Origin: Setophaga petechia
Lineage: Eukaryota > Chordata > Aves > Passeriformes > Parulidae
DNA length: 64,000 nucleotides
Assembly (NCBI GenBank): GCA_024362935.1
Contig: JANCRA010000004.1
Coordinates: 25,101,121 to 25,165,120, forward strand
Direction of reading: 5' to 3'
In this document: positions 39,091 through 49,912 of the stretch, one piece after another
Numbering within the stretch: position 1 is the first letter of the stretch
Layout of the letters: the number at the start of each line of letters is the position of its first letter
Program-made: the position numbers and the translations under genes
Notes under the pieces: generated by a model
Told to the model about the DNA's origin: nothing
Seen by the model: the letters and a program-made list of their open reading frames with translations, nothing else
Databases searched by the model: none

Positions 39091-39191
39091 AGGCAGAAAC
39101 TGCTCAGTGTTAATGGTCATTATCCATGATCTCTTTGTATCTTCAAATAGTGAAATGGGCTAGCTCAGGGCGGGGGTTGAAAGTGGTAGAA

Positions 39192-39261
39192 ATTTGTTAT
39201 GATTGATAGGTAGCAAGGTTTATTATATTTGTTATGATTGATAGGTAGCAAGGTTTATTAT
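39192..39261 (+). repeat. 35-bp tandem duplication next to the hairpin
   Basis: The unit beginning ATTTGTTATGATTGATAGG occupies 39192-39226 and is repeated exactly at 39227-39261, about 100 bp right of the perfect hairpin. Confidence 0.95.
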
Positions 39262-41744
39262 ATTTTTAATTTATATAATATCAGGAATCCCAAGGTAGAG
39301 TTACACCCATCATTTTCTCCATGAAATTGGCTTGCTACTTTTAGGTTATTAAGAGCAAACCCAGTCTTCATACACCCACACATATCTGTGTTTAGCTAGC
39401 CAACACTCAGCTTATGGAGCACTCACTTATGGAGCACACTGAAGTGCACAGATACTATGCAATCCACTGTGTACATATACACTATATTGTATGCCCCAAA
39501 GATTAATGAAGTCATAATAAAACCACATTTGTGCAGGGCGTACACAGTGCACATGTAACTGAACACCAAACAGTACTGCTGAGCACAAAGAGCCTTTGGG
39601 GATTACACCTGTTTGTACCAGGATATAAATGTTTTCTTTCTCAGGTTAGAGTCTCTCCCATTGAGATTCCCATTGAAAATTTGCTCATGATTTTATATTC
39701 TGACTGTAAAATTGTCATTCATTTAACATGCTCTTGGAAAAAAAAATGTCAAAATGATACTGTGGAAAAAAATCTAGGCTTGCAAAAATATCTCAAAGAT
39801 CAAAACAAACCCTCCCTCTGAGGCACATCTTGCCTACTTATGCATGTAAACTTTCTCCTACATAGAGCAGATTTAAATGAAAACAAGACTCTTGCATTAG
39901 GAATTTATGCATCCTGTGGTTGTAGATAATAATTTCTTCTTCTTTTGGACATCTGGTTACAAAATAGCCCCATTAAGGAAGGCGTCTGTCTTGAGGCAAA
40001 CAGTGTAGAGCATACCCTAATATTCTCGAAGTACTATGTGTTAAGATTCTCAGGTGATTGCAACCTGCTGAGATTAGCTTTTAAGAAAAATATTTGAGGG
40101 CTGCCTCATAGGGGACCTATTATATCCTCATGTTACCATACCACATTCCTGATCAGATCTTTTAGAGCAACCCAGGACAACAGCCTTGGAGAGGAAGCAC
40201 TTGATTTTTATCCATGGGTACAATATCATGTGGCTCTTACATTATCATCAAGGCATAAGAAATATACTTTTATTATAGATAGATTCGTTCATTGGGAATT
40301 CCATGTACCTAGCAATCACTTATCCTTTTGCAAGGTTTCTACACCCTGGGATGAAATGACCACCAAGTCCTTCTGGCTGTGCTCTGTATGTCTTTGCCTT
40401 GCTCTGAATCTAAAGACCAGCCCTGTCCCTGTGGTTATGCCCTAGACACAGAAGTGCTGGTGGCTAGTAGAACTTCATCCACTTGAACACCCATGCAATT
40501 TTCCCAGTTCCAGAGACAGAAATAGCAGATCAACCCAGCAATACAGACTTTGTGTGTAAAGCCCAGCGATTATGTTCTCCACCTCCAAAAGTTAATGTCA
40601 CCTGATTCTCAGTATTTAGTGACACAAAAGACTGAAGATATATATGAAAGAGCTAAATACAAGTGCTTTGTTCTTCATAATGCCAGCATCCCTGTCTGAT
40701 CCTTCTCATGCTTTCCACCCAGCCTAGGCTAAATTCAAGATGAGTGTATGAAGAGAGTCAATCCACTTTCTTCTGCAACATCTAGCAAGTAATTTCTGTG
40801 CAATGTTATTACAGAGCAAATATGCATGCTAGTAATATGTAACATCTTCTGCCCCCCTAAGTAAGTACTTAGTAAACAAAGGATGGTGGGTGCACATAGT
40901 GCCTTCTCGGTATTCACAGAAGCTCTGCAGATCCAAAATCACAGAAATTTTGGACTTTGAATTTAGTCTTTTGCTTCTTTTCAGGCCCTTATATTAATAC
41001 ATATTAAAAGTTGATACATAATTAGATATCTGAAAAAAATTATAATTGGGATCCTTTCAGAAACATCTTATTTTCCCTAAATTATTTTTGTACTACCCCA
41101 TCCCAGGAGCTCTGCATATTTTCCACTGAGCGGTAATGGGCCTTTTTGCTTTCTCTGCAAAGATTATATTGTTTGATTCAGGGTTTTGTTTTTTCCTCTG
41201 AGGCTGGTATGATATAAGAAAATAAATCTAGACAAGCCACATTTTAATTAGAGCAAGCCCATGTATATAGGCAGGTTTTCCTATCTGAGCTCCCTCATGA
41301 GGACCCCAGTACATACCTTTATGGAATGCTGTCAGGCTGACATTTCTACAATACCTACCAAACTCTTCAAAGTGGAATCATTTGGCTTTTAAATGTATTA
41401 GTACCTCTTACAGAATGCTCTTGATCAGTAGAGAAAACAGCTGAATTTGGTATCTTGCAGGCAATAGCACCCTGTTATAGGTTTGGTTCTCTGGAACCTA
41501 GTAGGAGAGATAGGAAAAGCCAAGTGGCATAACAAATGAGAACTTTGAAACAAAATTAAGTTAAGAAAAACTTGATGACAAGTAGTTTTGTTGAAAGCTT
41601 TAATCTTACTGGGAAGCTGTTTTCTTGTATTATAGCACAGAGCTATACATTACAAATAACTGAAAATTCTACTTGGCAGAACACACAGTTTTGTTTATTC
41701 ATGGATTTTTTTTTTACACATTATCCTTGATGGTGCTGTATCAA
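39262..41744. other. Non-genic DNA
   Basis: No gene, transposon or array is recognised. The 96-codon frame at 39531-39821 and the 71-codon frame at 40230-40445 show no domain. Confidence 0.6.
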
Positions 41745-42000
41745 ATTAAAAGACTCACCTTATTGTAAAAAATTTCTTTCTTTTATGTAGTACAAATCTA
41801 CCCTGTGTCAGTTTAAAACCATCACCCCTTGTCATATCACTTCAGGCCCTGCTAAAAAGCCTGTCCCTGTCTTTCCCTTAAAACCCCTTCCAGTACTGAA
41901 GGGTCACAACCAGGTCTCCCTGGAGCCTTCAGTCTTCCAGGCTGAAAAACTGTCACTCTCACAGCCTTTCCTCATTGGAATGCCAATAGCGTTTTCATAA
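41745..42000 (-). mobile_element. CR1 LINE fragment (3' coding region)
   Basis: Minus-strand CR1 sequence from the region a few hundred bases before the 3' end. It is recognised from the block CCATCACCCCTTGTCATATC followed by the ACTTCAGGCCCTGCTAAAAA and GTCTCCCTGGAGCCTTCAGT blocks, which in reverse encode the conserved C-terminal part of CR1 ORF2. The copy is decayed, with no open frame. It may belong to the same insertion as the RT piece at 42655-43085, separated by indels or another insertion. Confidence 0.8.
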
Positions 42001-42367
42001 TAAAAGTTGTCTTTTCAGAAGTTAGTGCCTGGAAACAGGCACCCAACAAAATGCAACTAAAATATATGAAAATGCATTAAAAAAAGAGGAGGGCAAGGGG
42101 GCACTACCAATTATACTTTAAGAGATATGTGCCAGTAAATGCAAAGTAATACTAGATAGATGATCAACACATTTTGGCAGAATTTTGAATGGTTTCCTCC
42201 TACTGCTGTATCCTTCTGATAGCTGCAGAAGCAGCACAGGGACAGACCTACAGACATACATCTTGTTTCTCACACTGATAATCCAGTAAAGAACACTGTG
42301 CTATCAGTGCTGTGGATTTACTAAGTTGTGATTTATCTTCTGTGAAATGGCTGTACAAATAAAAAAA

Positions 42368-42480
42368 ACATGTAAAAGAGGCCAAGTGGCAATAATGGGA
42401 GATTTTAACTACCAGCAATCAACTGCTACATTAGGAGGAGGAAATAAACCAGTGACTGGTGATCTCTGTTTTTTGACTTA
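42368..42480 (+). mobile_element. Possible LINE endonuclease scrap
   Basis: The plus frame reads GQVAIMGDFNYQQ at about 42380-42418. GDFN is the catalytic-Asp motif of the apurinic-type endonuclease of CR1-like LINEs. The frame closes shortly after, and no other endonuclease motif is visible. It lies between two minus-strand CR1 pieces but points the other way. A four-residue motif can occur by chance, so this is tentative. Confidence 0.3.
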
Positions 42481-42654
42481 ATACAGAATATGCATTAAGC
42501 ATAAAAGGCTGGAATAAAACCCAGATTGCAGACAAGGGAGAAGGAGTTTTAGAAATCGTCAGGTGGTTGGGAAGATGAGGAAGACATTTTCCACGTCTAA
42601 TTACTTTGACATTCTGCTGTAGAAAAGCAAAGGGACAACACAGTCACCTAATAT

Positions 42655-43085
42655 AAAAAGCAACACTTAGCTTGGTGTCGCCTGCAAATTTGCTGAGGGT
42701 GCACTTGATCCATATTTCTATGTCATTAATGAAGATATTAAATAACACAGGTCCTAATTCAGAGCCCTGGGGGACCCCATTTGTCACTGATGTCTGTTGG
42801 GACTCTGAGCCATTAAACACTACTTGTTGGATGTCACACAATCACTTTCTTATCCAATAGTCCACCCATCAATTCCCTCGTCTCCAATTTAAAGAGAAGG
42901 ATGTTGTTGGGGGCCACGTCAAAGGCTTCACAGAATTCCAGATATATTACGTGTGTAACACTTGCCTTGTCCATGGATGCAGTCACTCCATCATAGAAGG
43001 CTGTCACATTGGTCAGGCAGGATTTGCCCTTGGTGAAGCTGCAATGGTTTTTTCAAATTACCTGTCCTCCACATCAAAAGGTGCC
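42655..43085 (-). mobile_element. CR1 LINE fragment (RT palm)
   Basis: A minus-strand CR1 reverse-transcriptase segment. The motif [19 protein letters not shown] is intact near 42720-42780, but the catalytic FADD box reads FAGD, so the first metal-binding Asp is lost. Toward 43085 the sequence matches the upstream RT region carrying motif A and the linker, with frame breaks. Its 5' limit faces the plus-strand CR1 that starts near 43590. An inactive fossil. Confidence 0.88.
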
Positions 43086-43589
43086 ATGGTGTCTGTGTCG
43101 CTCCGGTGAGTGTATAGGTTGAGGTATCTGGTTGCTTCAACTATAAATTTCTTAGCCCACCAATAGTGGCTGCAGACACCACTGATGCAGACCTGAGTTG
43201 CAGATAATATTTTTTAGAATGCACTGCAGTCTATGAGAAAGAAGGAAGGAAATCAGCTGGTTGACATGCAGAAGCTTGACACATCGTTCTGTTAGAATAA
43301 GTGCATGTGCACCAGCTAAGACAAAACTTGCTCTTGTCAAGGTGATCAGTCTAACCTTCTGTTTTCTCCAAACTGATTAAATGAAAACAGGATTGGCATC
43401 AGAAAACTCTCTTTGTGAAGAGACAGTGCTCCTAATTTAGTAAAGAACTTTCACATAGGCTTGTTTATATGGAAAATATACATGATCCTTAGTTCAGACC
43501 ATGATGCACAGTATCCAAAGTCCATTTCAGAGGAAGGCTTTGAGAAGTAACTGTTTTTCACAAGCTGAACTGCAGAACATATGAGTAAT
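43086..43589. other. Spacer between head-to-head CR1 copies
   Basis: Nothing recognisable. This 0.5-kb spacer separates the 5'-truncated ends of a minus- and a plus-strand CR1. Confidence 0.6.
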
Positions 43590-44496
43590 CTGTCCTTCCT
43601 GGGAGTATATGGATGAGGGGATCAAGTCTATCATTAGCAAATTTGCAGATGACACCAAGCTGGGTGTGAATGTTAATCTTCTGGAGGGTACAAGGGCCCT
43701 GTCTCTGGACAGGCTGGATTGATGGGCCAAATCCAGCAATATGAGGTTCAGTAAGACCAAGTTTTGGGCCCTGTGCTTTCGCCACAATAACCCCTTGCAG
43801 CATTACAGGCTGGGGTCAGAGTGGCTGGACAGAGGCCAGGCAGAAAGGGACCTGGGGTTACTGACAGTGGACTGAACATGACCTCACAGTGAGTCCAGGG
43901 GGCCAAGAAAGCCAATGGCATCCTGGCCTGTATCAGGAATAATGTGGCTGGGAGGACCAGGGAAGTGATTCTTCCCCTGAACTCAGCACTGGTGAGGCCA
44001 CACCTTGACTGCTGTGTCCAGTTCTGCACCCCTAAATTTAGGAGGGATGTTGAGATGCTGGAGCATGTCCAAAAAAGGGCAGCAAGGCTGGTGAAGGCCT
44101 GCAAAGAGCAGCTGAAGGACCTGGGTCTGTTTAGCCTGAAGAAGAGGAGGCGCAGGGAAAACCCTATTGCTCTCCACAGCTGCATCAAACGAGGGTGCAG
44201 CCAGGTGGGGCTTGGTCTCTTCTCCCAGACAACCAGTGACTGGACAAGCAGACACAGTCTTAAGCTGCATCAGGGGAGGTTTGGGTTGGACATTAGGAAG
44301 GAGTTCTTCACAGAAAGGGTGACTGGACATTGGAGAGGGCTGCCCAGGGAGGTGGTGGAGTTGCCATACCTGGAGGTGTGTGAGAAAGACTGGATGTGGC
44401 ACTCAGTGCCATGGTCTAGGTGACAAGGTGGTGTTTGGTCATATATTGGACTTGAACTTGGCGGTCTTTTCCAGCATGATTGATTCTGTAATTTTG
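43590..44496 (+). mobile_element. CR1 LINE, 5'-truncated, RT motif to 3' end
   Basis: A plus-strand CR1 starting just upstream of the RT catalytic box. ISKFADDTKLG is intact, with FADD at 43642-43653. In the same frame a TGA at 43720-43722 replaces what is normally an Arg codon, the classic CGA-to-TGA CpG decay. The conserved C-terminal domain ([20 protein letters not shown], then [14 protein letters not shown]) is open from 43944 to 44423. The element ends with a degenerate GATTCTGTAAT tail at about 44496, lacking a long octamer array. A dead copy, relatively well preserved. Confidence 0.93.
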
Positions 44497-47400
44497 GGAT
44501 ATCTTACTGTACTTACCTTTACCACCCTGTAATGCAAGACATAGTCTGTGGTCTGGCTCGAGATTTTGCTTGTTGATTCCACATCACAGACTCTATTCTT
44601 CCATTCATTCTCATTTCTGTTTTTTGCACTAGTGGCTGTGTTGTCTGGCTATGACTGGAACCAAAGCATCCTTTGCAGCCTCTGAATCCTAAAGTCTGCT
44701 CTTTGTGCTTCACTTCTGTTGTTCCTGTCTAGTAAGGGATTTTCCATTATTGTCTGTGTGGTTGGTGATTCTTCTACTATGTTCTTTAAAAAAACCAGCC
44801 AAACCTGGGCGTACTTGATTTTAGTATTGGTAAACAATCTTAGGTCTGGCTTCACAAGTATTACCCTTTTTAGCTGATTCACTCTGCATTCATACCAAAG
44901 GAATTGAATCCATCTTCTTACACTGGTTACATCTGCACTTACACCGTTAGCAGATATTAGACGTCAGTATTAATCAGATAGAGTGTAATCCAAAAACTCA
45001 GTATAGCCCCTGTGGATGACATGTTGTACAGGGCTACATTTTATGACTTCTCCCTGGAGAGTTATGCGGTTAGGCAAAAAAGCCTGCTGTTGCTTGATGT
45101 TTAATAGCTTGGACATTATTGTGGAGCCTGTAAAACCTCAACCTTGCCGTTACGTATGTTCTTCAGCAACTGTACAATCAGCACATTATAGCTGCAAAAT
45201 GTTTCCTCAGTCAAGGGAGTTGTAATCTAAAATAAATATTTAAAAGAAATATTCTGAAGGACTTTTGTCTGCAGACTATCGTTACAACAGTAAAATTTTT
45301 GAAAATGGAGTTATTTTGGCTAACTATATTGCCATTATTGAACAACTTTGATCATAGGTTAATATGTAGAAAACTGTAAGAAAGAAAATCAGCAGTATAT
45401 TTAACTGTAATTCCTGCAGATTATTATTTTCTGACAGTTTCCACTGAAAACAGAGAAATATAATAATACAGCTGTGTAAGTTGTCCTTCATCAAAGTACA
45501 GTACCAGTATCACATTTAATGCAGAGAAAATGAAGGTTAGGAATGAACTCTCAGCCCAAATAAAGCCAGTGGGAGCTTTGCCATGGCCTTTAGAGGACCA
45601 GCTTGTTACTACATGTATTCAGCTGGAGTCAGTATAACCAATTCTTATTTATGGACTTTATTTTGAGTACCTTTTTTCTTTAGTGGTTAGAGTGTGTACT
45701 GACCTTCTGAGCTAAAGGAAAATGAAATAAGGAAAAGGGGAAAAGAAAAAAAGTAAAGTGATTTGTGTGCATGATAAAAGTGTTTTTCTGCAATAACACA
45801 GCATGTGGTCAAGAATTACACAGGTTGCATTTGCCACTTTATATCTGCTGCCAGACGAATACAATTCAGGGCCTGTTACCCCCGCCTGCAGTACTGTTTC
45901 ATAGTTATGAAGTCATGACAGCTGTGATTGCCGGTGTAGAGAATAAAGTCTGTGGAAAAAGTCTGGATAGCTTCCCACTGTACACAGGCCAAAAATAAGT
46001 TAGCTGGAATTAAAACAGAAGAGGAGAAAATTTGCGGGGGGAGAAAAGCAAGGGAAGCAAACAACGTTTCATATTGGGACACAAGCTGAGGCAAATAGTC
46101 ACTAAGACAGATCCTGACTCCTCTCCCATCTCTGAAGGGTCCTGGAACTGATAAAAAATCTGAGGTGTAACCAGGAATCCATTTTGGCCAAGTGTACTCT
46201 ACCCCATGGAAATTGGTACTTCCCATTTCCTGCCTCCCTGGCGATTCACAAGTCATTTGAATTAATTTCATTCCCAGCTTAACAATAACTGTGCTAACAC
46301 ACCACCTTAGTTCTTGCACCTGAGGAAACATTATGATCTATAAACTCACAATGTCCCACTTGAACACGGGGAGCAGGTGCTAATCAATAATGTGTTGCCG
46401 ACATTTAAACAAGGGAGCTTCACAGACACAGTCGCCTGTAGCTGGGACAAACGCCACAGCACCAGCCCCCCGGGTTCAGGGCTGTACCATTTCCAAAGCA
46501 GGATCTGATTTCCTCTTACTTCATCTACCATCTGTGGAAAAATCTTCTCATATAATCAAAGCAACAATACTTTGCCAATGAATATTAATGGAAAATGTTT
46601 CCATTATGTTTGTGAAAAATAGCGTCAGGGTATGTGGAACAGTGTAATGATCAGTAATGCAGCTTGGTTCCGCACGTTCTGTGTAAGTACCACAGAGAAG
46701 AATGCCATTGTTTGGGGTTTTTTGCATCTAGTAACTGATACTTGCCACAACAAAAGATTTATCATTAAGGTGAGATCTGTGTTCTTCAGAAGGCTTTGTA
46801 GGAATCTTAAAGAGAGTTTGTCTTCTCTCTTAAAGAGAGGGAGGACAAAGAAATACCTAGAGACAGGGATGTGTTGGATACAGAGAAATGGAAGCTGATT
46901 GTAGACCTTTTGTGGGCCACAAAGAACCACTCTGGCCTATTTGTATCTCTGGCTGATGCCAGTGGACAGTATAATTTGACTTCAGTATGATTACATTGAT
47001 TGCAATTGCATAGCACAAGATCTACCCCAGGAAAAGCAAGTGTGGTGATCCAAGATAAATGGCGAAAGCTCTTGAGAAAAAGGATTAGCCAAAATGAGGA
47101 CTAAAATGGGGACCAGCTATTAAATTTTGAGTTCATGGGCATCAATTTCAAGTTGCCCATGACCATATTCAGAGAGAAGGGTGTACTTCTGCCCGACTTG
47201 GGGAGAAGAGTTTTAACTCATCCTTACAATGACAGTTCAGGGGCGTCTAGCACTATGCTGCTGACCAGTTTCAGTTGCAGGTCTCAGGAGGTGTCCCTTA
47301 CCTCAAACCCCTGCTATATGGTGATAAAGTTCCCTAGAAAATACCAGCGACAACAGCAGCAATGATATTTTTTCTTTTTATTGCTCCAGCTTATGTGGTC

Positions 47401-47580
47401 AGAACTCATCTTTGCCTTATTTAGAAATAAACTTTTATATTATGAAAGTATCCATTATGTTAACACAGAGGCAGACTCAGACTGTTTGACTTTTCTAATC
47501 TTTATTTGTTTATGATTTTAAAGTATTTAAAGCCAGAAAAAAAACCGGTTGAAAAATTAAACATGGTGAAAGCCACATGC

Positions 47581-47613
47581 AAGGGGAAGATTAGAGATTT
47601 AAGTCTTCCCCTT
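47581..47613. repeat. 10-bp-arm inverted repeat
   Basis: AAGGGGAAGA at 47581-47590 pairs perfectly with 47604-47613 around a 13-nt loop. Short enough to be chance. Confidence 0.7.
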
Positions 47614-48558
47614 CTGTCTATCCTCCCTCAGCAATTACATCATCACTGTAGCACCTCCTTCATGCCGTTCTGTGGGGTCTTGAGAAACAGCTAGCCTGCC
47701 ATCAAAATACAAGAAAACAAAGATATTAATGGGAGATTTTAAACACCTGCTAAAAATCTTCATCTCCAGTGCCACTTGTGCAGGGCTAAAGGACAGGTAA
47801 GAAAATGAACTGCTGCTTGCATTTTCAAACTGACTGTAAACAGGTTAAAGAAGAGCCAGTAACAAAGCTGGGAAAATATCCCCAAGGGCAAAGCTTGACC
47901 CAATCTGTAGCTGCAGCTATAGTACAGTCTTGTCCTTCTAGCACAGTACTACAACAGGCAACACTGAAAAGAAAGCCTCCTGTGTCCAGAAAATGACAAA
48001 CATTTCTACTCCCACATCAACCATCCAAACAGTGCACTAAATATAAATACCCAGACTATTTTCCCTACTATATTCCCTCACTATTTTTTTCTTTTCCATT
48101 TATTTTCTTCCTATGTCTTTAGCTTTTGGAAGAGACACAAGTTTTCTGAAGTTGAAGTACTTTCCCACTTCATCCAGAGGAGAGTGCCAAGGCTGCAATT
48201 GGTCCATGCTGGGCACCTAAGCCAGCAGCCTGAAAGCCAGAGTGAGGCTTTCAGCTACCGGAGTTGGTTACTGACTACAGGCTAGTCCCTGACACAAATG
48301 GCATAGCAGAAGAGGAGAAGAATCCCGTGAATTGAAGAACTGGATTTTAAGACAACATATGCAAGCTTACTTCAAAATGAGCACCAGCACACTTGAGCAA
48401 CTGGATGGGGAAGGGTGAGAAAATAGTTAACAAGGTGAATTCAGATTGTAGAAGTGCACTGCCCTGGCCTTGCAGCTACAGACTGAGATGCTTTATTAAC
48501 ATGTAATTCTGTTGATTTCCACTCTGACAGATCAGTCTAAAAGAAAAATTAGAACACT

Positions 48559-48598
48559 ACTTGCTCTGCAGCTTCATCACTTGCTCTGCAGCCTCTTC
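48559..48598 (+). repeat. 20-bp tandem duplication
   Basis: ACTTGCTCTGCAGC followed by TTCATC, then the same 14-base core followed by CTCTTC. Two adjacent copies with period 20. Confidence 0.85.
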
Positions 48599-49833
48599 CT
48601 TCTAATCACAGAGAATGTCCTTGGAGTACTTTTAATTTAAGAAAATTGATTGTAGTCTGAAGACCTTTGTTTTATGTAAGACTACCCCTTGTTTCTCTGA
48701 ATCCTCAGGATTGTATCACCAAAGGGGTATTGCGGACAGACAAAGGTGATACAGAGACTCCACCATCAGAAGGTATCAAAAGGCACTTTATTATTAGAAA
48801 TTCACAGTTCATATTGAAACAATGGTGGACCTAGGACCCGATTGGCCTTTAGGAATCTTCTCTCACCTATTGATCAAGAAGGGACACCTCCTTCTTGTAA
48901 GCATCTTTGACAAACAGAGATTGCCTGCCAGGTGCAGAGAACAAGAAAATAATTCTTTTCACTCTTCCTCTGAGCTTCCTCACAGCTTCTCACAGCTTCC
49001 CAGGAAAATCCTGGGAGAGCTATGTCTCTCTCTGCTCAGAGGATATGTGATTACCACAGGATTACAGGAGAAAGAAGCTGGATTGCACAAAGATAGGTTT
49101 CCTTGAGACAGGTGATAGGACATTGCAGTTGAACAAAGACAGGGAAGGGTAACCCTTGGCGCTCATCAGGACTGCAGGGCAGCACTCTGGGCGTTTTTTG
49201 TCTAAAGTGTTTTGTTCTGTGTCATGGCTGCTCCTCTGCTTCTAGGACTGACTTTTTCAGAGGCAATTTGCATACAGGCACTGTAAATAGAAGCGACATG
49301 ATTTTTTGTTTTAGGGGACATGGTCCACTTGTGTTTGCTTAAATTACAAATCATAGGCATGCTTCCTCTCCATTCCTGTTCGCCCACTGATCTTACTTGT
49401 GTTTGCTGTGCATTGCACATCTGCCTGAACTTGAGTCTAGCTTCAATTCTGCAGCTGCTCAATGTGTCCTTCCCACTACCTTATCCTTGTTAAGATTTGG
49501 TTGAACTGGTTAATGCACCTGAAGTCAACAGGTGTGTCCAAAAGGTAATATAAACCTCACACATTTTCTTTATGTGCTGTTTTCTCCCACTGCACAATAG
49601 CATTGTGCACATGATCTCCATGTTCCTTACCATGTATTATGTTCTGTGGGCCTACAGTCTGTGGTAAAGGAGAATGACTATGCACAAAGGAATAAACCAA
49701 AGAAGCGCTGGCCAAGAGCAATCTTCTGAATGATCTCTCATAAACACAAGTTCTCAAATTCTCATGCTTCATGTAGTCCATAATGCATTGAAATAGTAAT
49801 CCAGGGAAAGAAAATTAAATCAAAAGCAAAAAT

Positions 49834-49912
49834 GCTGTGTGGTTTTGGTTGTTCTGTTGTTGTTTTTTTGGTTGTTGCTTTGGTTTTTTGTTGTGGCTTT
49901 TTTTTTTTTTGG
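49834..49912. repeat. G/T-rich low-complexity tract
   Basis: Almost only G and T for about 80 bases (GGTTTTGGTTGTT-type), ending in a poly-T of about 13. No retrotransposon body is recognised next to it. Confidence 0.8.

Noticed and set aside
47727..47790. ILMGDF peptide resembling a LINE endonuclease motif
   Set aside because: The next residue is Lys rather than Asn, the frame has no other endonuclease feature, and no CR1 DNA similarity surrounds it.
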